From positions 1 to 64,000 of the forward strand of contig NZ_JAMOIM010000023.1 in the NCBI RefSeq assembly GCF_026130545.1: a stretch of DNA of 64,000 nt, in the 5' to 3' direction. The stretch is from Lichenifustis flavocetrariae (lineage in GTDB: Bacteria > Pseudomonadota > Alphaproteobacteria > Rhizobiales > Beijerinckiaceae). The notes under the pieces are model-generated. The model worked only from the letters and a program-made list of their open reading frames with translations, was not told the origin of the DNA and ran no database searches. Positions 36,095 through 45,103 of this stretch are shown one piece after another (position 1 is the stretch's first letter; the number at the start of each line of letters is the position of its first letter). The position numbers and the translations under genes are program-made.

Positions 36095-37483
36095 CTACGG
36101 GTCGACCGACATCGGTGGCGAGAGCCTCGGGTAGCGCGCCATGACCTCGCCCGCGAAGGCGAGCAGCGCCGCGTCGGCGCCGAATCCGGCGACCAGTTGT
36201 ACGCCGATCGGCAGGCCACTTTGCGAGACACCGACCGGCAGGCTCACACCGGGGAGGCCGGCGAGGTTGACCCAGCCGGTGAAGACCGCATGGTCGCGCG
36301 GGCCGGCGGGCTGGCCGGCGATCTCGGTGGGAAAGGGCTGTTCGGCTGGCCAGGGCAGGGCGGCAGCCGTCGGTGTCAGGACGAAGTCGATATCGGCGAA
36401 GCGCTCGGCGCAAAGCCGGCGCAAACTGGTCACACGGTCGAGCGCGTCGAAATAGTCGGCGCCGCTGAAGGTTCGGCCATCTTCCGCCATGGTCCGGGCC
36501 GCCGCACCGAGCTGCCGGCCGATGCGCGCTTCATCGCGATCGGCGAGCCACGCGACGCCAGAGCGCGTCACAACTTGCCAGATCCGCGCCACATCCTCCA
36601 GGGAGAAGAAGAGCGGCTCGCGCAGGATGGTATGGCCGCTTTCGGCCAGGCCATTGGCCATGCGCTCAGTCGCTTCAGCGACGTCCGGATCGATGGGCGA
36701 GGGGCCGAACCGAGGCAGGTAGAGGATGCGGGCCGGTCCGGGCGAGCGGGCCTGTGCCGGGGCGCAAAGCGAGCGCCGGTCGCGTGCGTCGGGTCCGGCC
36801 AGCACAGCATCGAGGATCAGGGCATCCTCGATGCTGTGGCTCAGGGTCCCAACCGTCTCGAAGTCTGTCAGCAGCGCCGGAAACCCGTCGATGCGCGGAT
36901 AACGTCCGACCGATGGCTTGAAGCCGACGAGGCCCGTGTGGCAAGCCGGACGGCGGATCGAGCCGCCCCCGTCCGTTCCGAGCGCAGCGGCCACCAACCC
37001 TGCCGCGACACCCGCCGCCGCCCCGCCCGACGAACCGCCCGGCGTCAACGCGTGGTTCCAGGGATTGCGCGTGACGCCGAACAGGTCGTTCTTCGTGTAG
37101 CCCTCCAACGTGAGCTCCGGCACGTTCGTCTTGCCGACGATGACGGCGCCGGCCGCACGCAGGCGGGCGACCGGCAATTCGTCGCGGTCCGGCACAAGAT
37201 CGGCGAAGGCGCGGCTGCCCCATGTCGCCGGCATGTCGGCGACCAAGATGCTGTCCTTGATCGAGAGTGGCACACCTTCGAGCGGCGAGCGCGATGCCCC
37301 CGCCGCCAGCCGGACATCGCTGCCCCGAGCGGCCTGGCGCGCGCCGGCTTCGTCCAGAAAAACGAAGCTGTTGAGGTGCGGCTCGAGACGCCTGATCCTC
37401 CCGAGGCACTCCTCCAGCAATGCCTCCGCATTGATGTCCCCCCGCCGCAAGGCGGCGGCGCAATCCGCGATGGTTCGGATCAT
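36095..37483 (-). CDS. Amidase-signature family hydrolase
   Basis: 462 residues. Catalytic Lys in GVPLSIKDSILV, cis-Ser and nucleophile region LTPGGSSGGAAAGVAAG and ALGTDGGGSIRRPA, giving a complete Ser-cisSer-Lys triad. C-terminal ending SQSGLPIGVQLVAGFG is typical. The family includes allophanate hydrolase, ureidomalonase and general amidases. Its place next to a BMP-type importer and a barbiturase-like remnant suggests a ureido- or amide intermediate as substrate; this is inference. Start ATG 37483, 5 bases after the permease stop. Confidence 0.85.
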   Translation of the reverse strand: MIRTIADCAAALRRGDINAEALLEECLGRIRRLEPHLNSFVFLDEAGARQAARGSDVRLAAGASRSPLEGVPLSIKDSILVADMPATWGSRAFADLVPDRDELPVARLRAAGAVIVGKTNVPELTLEGYTKNDLFGVTRNPWNHALTPGGSSGGAAAGVAAGLVAAALGTDGGGSIRRPACHTGLVGFKPSVGRYPRIDGFPALLTDFETVGTLSHSIEDALILDAVLAGPDARDRRSLCAPAQARSPGPARILYLPRFGPSPIDPDVAEATERMANGLAESGHTILREPLFFSLEDVARIWQVVTRSGVAWLADRDEARIGRQLGAAARTMAEDGRTFSGADYFDALDRVTSLRRLCAERFADIDFVLTPTAAALPWPAEQPFPTEIAGQPAGPRDHAVFTGWVNLAGLPGVSLPVGVSQSGLPIGVQLVAGFGADAALLAFAGEVMARYPRLSPPMSVDP

Positions 37484-37488
37484 GGGGT

Positions 37489-38403
37489 TCACCGTGTGGA
37501 GGGCAGGGGCTGGCCGATGGCGGCCGGCAGCTTGGAAGACTGGCCAAGCCCGGCCAGCACCGTCAAGGCGATGAGATAGGGTGCCATCTGCACGACATAG
37601 GAGCTGACCGGCACGCCGAAACTCTGCAGACGCAACTCGAAGGCCTCGGCGGCGCCGAAGACGAGGCAAGCCGCCGCGGCGCCCCATGGCGTCCAACGGC
37701 CGACGATCAGCGCCGCGAGCGCCATATAGCCCCGCCCGCCCGTCATGCCATCGGTGAAGGTGCCCACCTGCTGCAGTGTCAGCACCGCGCCACCAAGTCC
37801 TGCAACGGCTCCGCAGGCGATCACGGCCAGCATGCGCACGCGAGCGGGGTGGCCGCCCGACGCGAATACCGCTTCGGGGTTTTCGCCTGTGGCCCGCAGC
37901 GTGAGACCAGCCTGCGTACGGTTGAGGAACAGGGTCATCAGAAGACAGCCGAGCGCGGTGAGGTAGGTGAGCGGCGGCTGGGCGAAGAGCAGCGGGCCTA
38001 TCACGGGCAAGTCTGACAAGGCCGGGATCGGCAGCGCCGTGAGCAGCGGCAGGCGCATGCTGACCGGCCGGCCGCCGCTGGCCAGGATGCGCATCAGGTA
38101 GCTGGTCAGCCCGAGCGCCAAGACGTTGACGGCGAGGCCCGTCACCATATTGTCGGCCCGGAAGCGTACCGCCACGATCGCGACCGCAAGCCCGATGACG
38201 CCGCCGCCGAGGGGCGCGAGCAGCAGGCCGGCGATCGGTTCGCTCGTCGCCCAGGCGCCTATGGCGGCCGCGAAAGCGCCCGCGAGCATCATGCCTTCGA
38301 GGCCGACCGCGAATACTCCGGCTCGCTCCGACAGAATGCCCCCGAGAGCCGCCAGTGCGAGCGGCGTCGCGATGCGGATCGCAGCGGCAAGAAACTCGAT
38401 CAT
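37489..38403 (-). CDS. BMP-type (nucleoside/nucleobase) ABC transporter permease
   Basis: 304 residues, BPD_transp_2 fold as in YufQ/NupQ. Signature ATPLALAALGGILSERAGVFAVGLEGMMLAGAF, then GLTLRATGENPEAVFASG and GRGYMALAALIVGRWTP. About eight helices. Its start overlaps the stop of the companion permease (ATGA around 38400). Together the two permeases, the double ATPase and the lipoprotein-like binding protein form a nucleoside/nucleobase-type importer. Confidence 0.88.
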   Translation of the reverse strand: MIEFLAAAIRIATPLALAALGGILSERAGVFAVGLEGMMLAGAFAAAIGAWATSEPIAGLLLAPLGGGVIGLAVAIVAVRFRADNMVTGLAVNVLALGLTSYLMRILASGGRPVSMRLPLLTALPIPALSDLPVIGPLLFAQPPLTYLTALGCLLMTLFLNRTQAGLTLRATGENPEAVFASGGHPARVRMLAVIACGAVAGLGGAVLTLQQVGTFTDGMTGGRGYMALAALIVGRWTPWGAAAACLVFGAAEAFELRLQSFGVPVSSYVVQMAPYLIALTVLAGLGQSSKLPAAIGQPLPSTR

Positions 38404-39461
38404 CGGCGCGCTGCCGTGGCGGCGAGAACGAACAGCATGGTCAAGCCCTCGATGACGGTAATCAGAGCTGTTGGCACGCCGATCTGCCGCTGCATGGCGA
38501 GCGAACCGGATTCGAGCAAGCCGACGAACAGGGCGGCGGGCACAACGGCAAGCGGTTCCATGGCGCCCAGCAATGCCACCGTCACGGCCTTGAAGCCGAA
38601 GCCGAGCGAAAAGCCTTCGATCAGCCGGCGATGCATGCCGAGCACCTCAATCCCACCAGCGAGACCCGCGAGCGCACCCGCGGTCAACATCGCACCCCAG
38701 GTGAGGCGTGCGAGCGAAAAGCCAGCATAGGCGGCGGCGAGGCGCGAGCTGCCGGAGACCCGCAAGGCGAAACCAAAGCGGGTCCACCACAGCACAAAAG
38801 ACAGTGCGGCGGCGGCCACGACCGCGATCAGGATTCCAGCATGGACATCAAAGCCGGCGAGATGTGACAGCCAGGCGGATCGCGGCATCAGGGACGACTG
38901 GAGAAAGCCTGCGCCGGGCTGGCCGAGCGGCCCGGCGAGCAGTTGCTGCACCAGAAGCAAGGCGATGAAATTGAGAAGCAGAGTGACCAGCACCTCATGC
39001 ACGCCGCGTCCCAGGTGGATCGCCGCCGCGAGACCGGCCCAGAGGCTCCCGGCCAGGGCACCGCCGACCAAGGCCAGCGGGATTGCCACGAGGGACGGCG
39101 CGCCCGCCAGGGCAAGGGCAGCCGCTGCAGCGCCGGCTCCACCGACCGCGATCTGCCCTTCGGCTCCGATATTGATGATGCCGGCTCGAAAACACAGGGC
39201 GACGCCGGCGCCCGAGAGCAGATAGGGCGTCGTGCGGTTGAGCGAGGCGCCGATCTGGTGTTGCGAACCGACCGCGCCCTGGACGATGGCCAGGAAGGCC
39301 TCCAGCGGGTTGTGACCGGCCAGCGCGATCAGCGCCGCGGCGCATAGCAGGGAAAGGAGCAGCGCGACGCCAATCCGGGATCCGAGCCCGTCGCGTCGCA
39401 GGCGGAGCCGCCGGGTCTGCAGTCGCGCGGTTTGATCGGCGGCGGGTGCGGCGTCACTCAT
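38400..39461 (-). CDS. BMP-type ABC transporter permease
   Basis: 353 residues, YufP/NupP type. Helix-rich, with IGASLNRTTPYLLSGAGVALCFRAGIINIGAEGQI, the conserved loop of this permease group, and HEVLVTLLLNFIALLLV. The N-terminal 35 residues are basic and cytoplasmic. Overlaps both neighbours by a few bases (39458-39461 and 38400-38403), typical of one coupled operon. Confidence 0.88.
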   Translation of the reverse strand: MSDAAPAADQTARLQTRRLRLRRDGLGSRIGVALLLSLLCAAALIALAGHNPLEAFLAIVQGAVGSQHQIGASLNRTTPYLLSGAGVALCFRAGIINIGAEGQIAVGGAGAAAAALALAGAPSLVAIPLALVGGALAGSLWAGLAAAIHLGRGVHEVLVTLLLNFIALLLVQQLLAGPLGQPGAGFLQSSLMPRSAWLSHLAGFDVHAGILIAVVAAAALSFVLWWTRFGFALRVSGSSRLAAAYAGFSLARLTWGAMLTAGALAGLAGGIEVLGMHRRLIEGFSLGFGFKAVTVALLGAMEPLAVVPAALFVGLLESGSLAMQRQIGVPTALITVIEGLTMLFVLAATAARR

Positions 39462-40948
39462 GCGGCTCTCCCAGCCATCCAGATGCCGAGCTGACGCGGG
39501 TCGACCTCACCGCGAGGCACGATGCCGGCGAAGCCCCCGCGCGCCATCACTGCGATCCGATCGCTGATGGCCAAAACCTCCTCCAGTTCGGACGAGACAT
39601 AGAGGATTGCGGCGCCGGCCTCCCGCAGCGCCAGCATGCGATCGAGTACGAAGTGGGTTGCGCCGGGGTCGAGCCCCCAGGCGGCCTGGTGGGCGATCAG
39701 CACGGCCGGGCGCCGGTCGAGTTCGCGTGCCACCACGATCTTCTGCTGGTTGCCGCCGGAAAGCCGTCCGGCGATGAAGCTCGGGTCACGCGCCCGGATA
39801 TCGTAGTCGGCCATCAGGGCACGGGCCTTGGCGTTTGCCGGACCGCGCGTCAGCAGCAGGCCGTGTCCATAGGGCGGCCGCCCGCTGTCACGCAGCATGA
39901 GGTTCTCGGCCACCGACATCGTCTTCACGAGCGCCGTGGTGCCGCGGTCGGCCGGCATATAGGCGAGCCCTCGTGTGAGGCGCGCCGCAACGCTCGCGCG
40001 TGTGACATCGTGTCCGTCGATCGTGATCGCGCCACTGCCAGCAGGGCGCAGGCCCGCGAGGGCTTCGACGAGTTCGATCTGGCCGTTTCCGTCGACGCCG
40101 GCGACCCCAAAAATCTCGCCACGGCGGATCTCGAAGGAAAGCCGCGCGAGGCCCGGAGCCAAAAAATCCTTAACACTCAGCCGCGCCGGCCCGGGCGACG
40201 ACGCGACCATGGGCGGGCGCGGCGCGGTGACGTCGCGACCGATCATCATCTCGGCGAGCATGCCTTGGCTCGCACCGGCGACAGACGTCCGGCCCGTCAC
40301 CCGTCCGGCCCGCAGCACGACGACCTTGTCGCAGATCTCAAGCACCTCGGGCAATTTATGGCTGATGAAGATGATGCCTTTGCCCTCCTGGCGTAGCCGC
40401 CGGAGAACGGTCAGCAACTCGGCCACCTCGGCCGAGGCCAGATTCGAGGTGGGTTCGTCGAGCACCAGCAGTTCGGCATTGCGCAGGATGGCCTTCAGGA
40501 TCTCGACCCGCTGCCGTCGCCCGAGCGACAAGGCGGCGACGCGTGCGTCGGGATCGAGATCGAGTCCGAAACGCCGGCTGACGTCACGGATGCGGTCGGC
40601 CATCTCCTTCCGGCGGAGCAGGCGACCGGCGTCCCGCCAGCCCAGCATCACGTTTTCCGCAACCGTCATGGCGTCCACCAGCATGAAGTGCTGGTGGATC
40701 ATGGCGATGCCCGCCGCCATGGCTGCCGCAGGCGTGTGACCGGTCAGCGGCTGACCGCGGAACGAGATGGTGCCGGCATCCGGCGGGAGCATGCCGAACA
40801 GCACCTTCATCAGCGTGCTCTTGCCCGAGCCGTTCTCACCCAACAGCCCAACGATCTCGCCCGCTGCCACGTCGAGATCGATGGCATCGTTGGCGACCAC
40901 GTGGCCGAAGCGCCGCACGATTCCCCGCATGTCCAGCATCATGCTCAT
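39458..40948 (-). CDS. BMP-type ABC transporter ATPase, two nucleotide-binding domains
   Basis: 496 residues with two fused ATPase domains (YufO/RbsA style). First: Walker A GENGSGKST, signature LSLGRRQRVEILKAI, Walker B LLVLDEPTSNL, FISHKLPEV. Second: GVDGNGQIELVEALAG (degenerate Walker A, as is usual), signature LSGGNQQK, then VLIAHQAAWGLDPGATHFV, where the expected D-E-P-T of Walker B reads HQAA. The second site is therefore probably inactive, which is common for this group. Drives the importer of 37489-41992. Confidence 0.88.
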   Translation of the reverse strand: MSMMLDMRGIVRRFGHVVANDAIDLDVAAGEIVGLLGENGSGKSTLMKVLFGMLPPDAGTISFRGQPLTGHTPAAAMAAGIAMIHQHFMLVDAMTVAENVMLGWRDAGRLLRRKEMADRIRDVSRRFGLDLDPDARVAALSLGRRQRVEILKAILRNAELLVLDEPTSNLASAEVAELLTVLRRLRQEGKGIIFISHKLPEVLEICDKVVVLRAGRVTGRTSVAGASQGMLAEMMIGRDVTAPRPPMVASSPGPARLSVKDFLAPGLARLSFEIRRGEIFGVAGVDGNGQIELVEALAGLRPAGSGAITIDGHDVTRASVAARLTRGLAYMPADRGTTALVKTMSVAENLMLRDSGRPPYGHGLLLTRGPANAKARALMADYDIRARDPSFIAGRLSGGNQQKIVVARELDRRPAVLIAHQAAWGLDPGATHFVLDRMLALREAGAAILYVSSELEEVLAISDRIAVMARGGFAGIVPRGEVDPRQLGIWMAGRAA

Positions 40949-40975
40949 GCCGGCGGTCTCCGATCCCCAGCGGGC

Positions 40976-41992
40976 TCAGCTGCCGCCGCGCGCGTCCTCG
41001 CGGGTGGGCTCGACCTTCAAGGTACCGGCCTTGAACTGCCCGGCCATGTCGTCGAGTTCCTTGACGACGGCGGCGGGAACGACGGGGTTAAAGGGCTTAT
41101 CCGCGTCATAGACGAGCGAGCCGCCGGTCACTGGCGCGGTGTCGTAGCCGTATTGCACGAAGTTGCCGAAGAGCTTTCCGGCCTTCACCTCGTCCGCCGT
41201 CTTGCCGAACATGGCCGGCCAGTCCTCGACGATGTTGGTCAGGACGGCATCGGGCGCCATCTTGGTCTGGTCGACGCCGCGGCCGGTGACATAGACGTGC
41301 TTCTCCTTGGCGGCTTGAACGAGTCCCGCTTCGGCGGCGTTGAGCTTGCCGGTGATCACGTCGGCGCCCTGGGCGATCAGCGACAGGGCCGCCTCCTTGG
41401 CGGCCGCCGAGTCCTCCATATCCTTGACATAGAGGATCGAGACTTTGGCGCCGGCCTTGGTGGCGCAAATCCGGAAGCCGCCGGCCTGGGCCGTGATGTT
41501 CGGCACTCCTTCCAGGCCGTAAACACCCGCCACCATCTTGGACTTGCTCATGCGCGCCGCCAGCACACCCAGCTGGCAGCCGAACTGCGCGTTGTTCCAG
41601 TCGATCGACATGACATTGGGTGCCGCGCCCTCGTTGCCGCTGACGGCGATGAACTGCGTCTTGGGGAAGTCCGGAGCGACTTGCTCCATGGCAGAGACGA
41701 AGCGGCCGGAATGACCCATCACGATGTTGTAGCCCTGGGTGGCATAGCCGCGCAGCGCCTCGGCCTCATCCGAATCGGCGACGTTCTCGGTATAGGCTGT
41801 CGTAAAGCCATGCGGTTTCAATGCCAGCAGGATCGAATAACCGAGAGCATTCCAACTCTGGTCGTTGATGCTGCCTGGCAATAGCATGGCCGCCTTCTCC
41901 TCGGCGGCGGCGGGCGGCGCGGCCTGGAATAATGAAGCGAAGAGCGAGGCGGCGAGGCTGCCGCCCCATCGGTGACTGACTTTCAGTGTCAT
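40976..41992 (-). CDS. BMP-family ABC transporter substrate-binding protein
   Basis: 338 residues. Signal peptide (LAASLFASLFQAAPPAAAEE) then the BMP fold: KAAMLLPGSINDQSWNALGY, GYNIVMGHSGRFVSAMEQVA, KTQFIAVSGNEGAAPNVMSIDWN, GCQLGVLAARMSKSKMVAGVYG and QGADVITGKLNAAEAGLVQAA. The family binds purine and pyrimidine nucleosides and related compounds. The predicted cleavage site has no lipobox Cys. Start ATG 41992. First gene of the importer, and directly after the barbiturase-like pseudogene. Confidence 0.87.
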   Translation of the reverse strand: MTLKVSHRWGGSLAASLFASLFQAAPPAAAEEKAAMLLPGSINDQSWNALGYSILLALKPHGFTTAYTENVADSDEAEALRGYATQGYNIVMGHSGRFVSAMEQVAPDFPKTQFIAVSGNEGAAPNVMSIDWNNAQFGCQLGVLAARMSKSKMVAGVYGLEGVPNITAQAGGFRICATKAGAKVSILYVKDMEDSAAAKEAALSLIAQGADVITGKLNAAEAGLVQAAKEKHVYVTGRGVDQTKMAPDAVLTNIVEDWPAMFGKTADEVKAGKLFGNFVQYGYDTAPVTGGSLVYDADKPFNPVVPAAVVKELDDMAGQFKAGTLKVEPTREDARGGS

Positions 41993-42051
41993 CGGACTTT
42001 CCTTTGGCGTTGCAGCGTCCTCGACCCTTCGGCCGGGGCAGCGGCGGTTGA

Positions 42052-42340
42052 TCAGACGCGGACGATGGCGGCGATGGGCGCTTCGCCCGGCGCGCATTGA
42101 TGTTCGGTGCCGCCCGAGACGAAGTTCGCGGGATCGCCGGTCACGGAGGCGATCACCGCGCCGAGCGCCGCTCGGGCGTGGCGCTCATAGTTGATCTCGG
42201 CATCGGAGAGCATGGTCGTGCGCTGGCCGCGCAGCGACGATCGCGCGGGGGGCGAGCGAGCCGTCGGCGATCGGCCGTTCGAGCTCGGAGGTGTCACCCG
42301 GGCTGTTCATCTGAAGCTTGTGGACGCCGACGCGCATCAT
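42052..42340 (-). pseudogene. Ring-opening amidohydrolase (barbiturase / cyanuric acid hydrolase family) with internal deletion
   Basis: The first 36 codons from ATG 42340 read [25 protein letters not shown], the exact start of this family (normally followed by IGKTEGNG). At about 42235 the frame changes and the next sequence is [42 protein letters not shown] and PIAAIVRV, the family C-terminus. The roughly 250 to 270 middle residues, including the catalytic Ser/Lys pairs of repeats one and two, are gone. The normal length is about 365. It sits between ureidoglycolate lyase and the BMP importer. The family hydrolyses barbiturate or cyanurate rings. Confidence 0.82.
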
Positions 42341-42366
42341 GGTTCCAGGTGGGATAGGACGCCGGG

Positions 42367-42843
42367 CTAGGCCCCGATCGAGACGTGCTCCGGCAGCGGC
42401 ACGAATTGTTCGTCTCCGGCTGTCCCGTCGACGAAAGTCAGCACGGCGAAGCGGCCGGCCTCGCCGAGCGCCGTCAGCGGATGGTGCCAAGTATCGACCC
42501 GGTAGTTGATGCCCGTGTCGCCCGGCACCCGGAAGGCGCGGAGACCCGCCATATCGGGGAGGCCATCGGGACCGTGGGGCGCCACCATGATGAGATACTC
42601 GGCACCGTCGAGGGGCACGAAGGCTTGGCTCGAATGCACGTGCCGCTCCATCTCCACCGCGACGAGCGGAAGGGCCTTGGATGTGACGGCCGCGATGCTG
42701 AGCCGCGGCTTGGCGCTTTCACGCGTGTTTACGAGTTCGTCGATCAAGTCGAGCCGCCCGGTCCCACCCGGCTGTGGGGGCATCAACGTGCCGAACGGCG
42801 CGAATGCCTCGGCCGTGATCGGCTCCAGGGTGAGATGGATCAT
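42367..42843 (-). CDS. allA: Ureidoglycolate lyase
   Basis: 158 residues matching AllA: LEPITAEAFAPFGTL, ERHVHSSQAFVPLDGAEYLIMVAP, GVNYRVDTWHHPL-like segment (GINYRVDTWHHPLTAL) with the metal-binding His and FAVLTFVDGTAGDEQFV. The enzyme splits ureidoglycolate to glyoxylate and urea, the last step of allantoin breakdown. Its start (42843) overlaps the stop of the deacetylase gene, so they are coupled. A PuuE-like enzyme beside AllA supports a purine/allantoin route. Confidence 0.88.
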   Translation of the reverse strand: MIHLTLEPITAEAFAPFGTLMPPQPGGTGRLDLIDELVNTRESAKPRLSIAAVTSKALPLVAVEMERHVHSSQAFVPLDGAEYLIMVAPHGPDGLPDMAGLRAFRVPGDTGINYRVDTWHHPLTALGEAGRFAVLTFVDGTAGDEQFVPLPEHVSIGA

Positions 42844-43760
42844 GCGGAAACCTCGGGCGGGTGCTCTTTGAGCCAGTGGCGGGCGATGTCGATGCGCTTG
42901 GCCACCCACACGTCCGGCTTGCTCTTCACGTAATCGAGGAAGCGGGCGAGCCCCGACGCGCGACCCGGATGGCCGAGCAAGCGCATGTGCATGCCGACGT
43001 TCATCATCTTCGGTGCCGTGCGGCCTTCCTCGTAGAGAAGGTCGAAGGCCTCGCGCAGGATGACGAAGAAGTCCTCGCCGCTGCCAAGGTTGCCAGTGCC
43101 CCACTTCAGGTCGTTGTTGGTGAGCGTATAGGGGACAACGAGCTGCGGACGGCCCTCGGCCATGACGTAATAGGGCAGTTCGTCGGCGTAGCTGTCGCTA
43201 TCGTAAAGGAACCCGCCCTCTTGCATCACAAGGCGGCGCGTGTTGACGCTCGGCCCATAGCGGCAGTACCAGCCGTCCGGCCGCTGTCCGACCGTGCGCT
43301 GGAGGCTCTCGACCGCCAGGCGGATATGCTCCCGCTCCGTGTCCTCGCTCAGCTTGAAATGCTCCACCCAGCGCCAGCCGTGGCAGCAGATGTCATAGCC
43401 GGCGGCCTTGATGGCGGCGCCTGCGGGAAGGTTGCGCTCCAGGGCGAGGGCGCAGGCGTAGACCGTCATCGGCAACCCGCGTTCCTGGAAAAGGCGATGC
43501 AGGCGCCAAAAGCCGACACGGCTGCCGTATTCGAACATGCTCTCGGCCGCGAGATCGCGCTCGCCGCGCGGCACGGCTGCGGCCGGGATCTCGGTCAGGG
43601 CGGCGTCGCTGACCCCGTCCTTGTCCATCATCGAATATTCGGACCCCTCCTCGTAGTTCAGCACGAAGTTGAGCGCGAGGCGGGCGCCGCTGGGCCAGCG
43701 TGGATCTGGCGGGGTCGGGCCGTAGCCGACGAAATCGCGGTCAAGCGAGCGGGGGATCAC
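42840..43760 (-). CDS. Polysaccharide deacetylase-fold hydrolase, PuuE (allantoinase)-like
   Basis: 306 residues. PuuE-type proteins are cofactor-light allantoinases with the NodB fold. Seen: DRDFVGYGPTPPDPRWP, ALNFVLNYEEGSEYSM, YGSRVGFWRLHRLFQERGLPMTVY, AGYDICCHGWRWVEH and RPDGWYCRYGPSVNTRRLV, then MMNVGMHMRLLGHPGRA. I set the start at GTG 43760 (VIPRSLDRDF), with GGAGG 8 bases ahead; the much longer frame from 44804 merely reads through the upstream permease in a wrong frame. It lies 11 bases after the ribose-type permease and overlaps allA. Confidence 0.85.
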   Translation of the reverse strand: MIPRSLDRDFVGYGPTPPDPRWPSGARLALNFVLNYEEGSEYSMMDKDGVSDAALTEIPAAAVPRGERDLAAESMFEYGSRVGFWRLHRLFQERGLPMTVYACALALERNLPAGAAIKAAGYDICCHGWRWVEHFKLSEDTEREHIRLAVESLQRTVGQRPDGWYCRYGPSVNTRRLVMQEGGFLYDSDSYADELPYYVMAEGRPQLVVPYTLTNNDLKWGTGNLGSGEDFFVILREAFDLLYEEGRTAPKMMNVGMHMRLLGHPGRASGLARFLDYVKSKPDVWVAKRIDIARHWLKEHPPEVSA

Positions 43761-43771
43761 GACAAACCTCC

Positions 43772-44776
43772 TCAGAACTGCTGTTCTTGCCGTCCGCGGA
43801 CGAGCTGGGACAGGGTGACGGCCACGACGAGCGCGCCGCCATAGAACATCTCCTGGATGAAGGAGCTGAAGCCAAGGAACACGAGGCCGGTGATGCCGGT
43901 CACGAGGAAATAGACCGCGACCGTCGCGCCCCAGGGATTGAACCGCCCCGGCACGATCGAGGTCGAGCCCAGGAAGGCGGCCGCGAAGGCCGGCAGTTGG
44001 TAGGATGTACCCGACACCGGGTCGGCCGCGCCCTGCGTGCCGGCGTACAGCACCCCCGCGAGCGCGCCGAAGAGCCCCGAGACCACGAGGCAAGCGATCC
44101 GAATCCGGTCCGTGTTGATGCCGCTGAGCCGCGCCACCTCGCGGCCCCGGCCGACGAACAGGATGCGGCGGCCGAGCGCCGTGTAATCGAGCAGGTACCA
44201 CACGATCGCCGCGAGCCCGATCGCGTAGTAGAACTCCAGCGGAATGCCGAAGAGCCGGTCGACAATGACGGCATTGATCAGGCTCGACGAGATGCCGCTG
44301 ATCGTCATCGAATCGCTCATCCACAGTGTGAAGCCGTGCAGGAACGTGCCGGTGCCGAGCGTCACGATCAGCGAGTGGATGCGAAAGACAGTGATCAGCA
44401 GGCCGTTGATCAGGCCAACCAGAAGGCCGAGTGCCAGAGCCGCGACGATGGCCCAGCCGATACCGATTCCGTAGTTCACGTTCAGCACGGCAACTGTCAT
44501 CGAGCTCAGCGTCATCACGAAGGCGATGGACAGGTCGAAATCGTTGGCCGTGAGCGGGATCAGCAATCCAAGCGTCACCACCACCAGCACGGCCTGCGAG
44601 CCGAAGATGGTGGAAAAATTCGGCCAGGTCAGGAACGTGGCGGGCTGCAGGTAGCCGAACACCGCGATCATCGCGAGCCAGACGACGATGAGCCCAAACT
44701 GCTCGGCACGCTTGATGAAGACGCGTGAGGCGCCGCTTGCCTTGACCGGAACCTCGATCGATGCGGGTTGCGCCAT
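43772..44776 (-). CDS. Ribose/sugar-type ABC transporter permease
   Basis: 334 residues, BPD_transp_2 (RbsC-like). Signature LIPLTANDFDLSIAFVMTLSSM (usual GGIDLSVG loop altered to ANDFDLSI) and GLINGLLITVFRIHSLIVTLGTGTFLHGF, then QLPAFAAAFLGSTSIVPGRFNPWG. Nine or so helices. The partner ATPase and binding protein are 327 bases upstream on the same strand. Together they import a sugar-like or heterocyclic solute for the adjacent enzymes. Confidence 0.86.
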   Translation of the reverse strand: MAQPASIEVPVKASGASRVFIKRAEQFGLIVVWLAMIAVFGYLQPATFLTWPNFSTIFGSQAVLVVVTLGLLIPLTANDFDLSIAFVMTLSSMTVAVLNVNYGIGIGWAIVAALALGLLVGLINGLLITVFRIHSLIVTLGTGTFLHGFTLWMSDSMTISGISSSLINAVIVDRLFGIPLEFYYAIGLAAIVWYLLDYTALGRRILFVGRGREVARLSGINTDRIRIACLVVSGLFGALAGVLYAGTQGAADPVSGTSYQLPAFAAAFLGSTSIVPGRFNPWGATVAVYFLVTGITGLVFLGFSSFIQEMFYGGALVVAVTLSQLVRGRQEQQF

Positions 44777-45103
44777 GGATCTCAGCTCCTGGGGAGGCCA
44801 TCACGCCGGGGCAACAAAGCCGCCGAGGTGATCAAAACAGGATTGCGATGGATCGCCGCGCTCCGTTCGTGATGATGGGTACGAGACCAGCGGCCGGCAA
44901 GCGACCGTTTTAGATTTGCGCCGAGGTCCCTCATGCTGATGAGCCGCGAACGGGAACGTCTCGACACAAGCGATTCGCGCGTCCTTCAACCCGGCCGCTG
45001 TATGGCTGGCGCAGGACGAGGGAGGCCGTCTTGGAACGACTACTCAGGACAAGGACCTGTCGGGTCGGCGGCTGGCCAGACTTCATGTCGACAGTGTCCG
45101 GCA
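44777..45103. other. Intergenic gap splitting the ribose-type importer operon
   Basis: 327 bases between the ATPase and permease genes of one importer, which are usually contiguous. It contains the dispersed repeat at 44805-44880. The rest shows no gene or RNA. Confidence 0.5.
44805..44880 (-). repeat. Dispersed Rhizobiales-type intergenic repeat
   Basis: On the minus strand it reads ATCACGAACGGAGCGCGGCG then ATCCATCGCAATCC, followed by CTTTGTTGCCCCGGCGTGAT. This is the pattern (gcgAGCGGAGCGaaGCaATCC plus a second GCCGGG..ATG half) of the common repeat whose spurious translation reads like HERSAAIHRNP. It interrupts the ATPase-permease spacing of a transporter operon. Confidence 0.5.

Noticed and set aside
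42840-44804. 654-codon frame covering the deacetylase and the permease region
   Set aside because: Only the last 306 codons are family-like; the first part is the permease gene read in a wrong frame. The GTG at 43760 has a good ribosome site.
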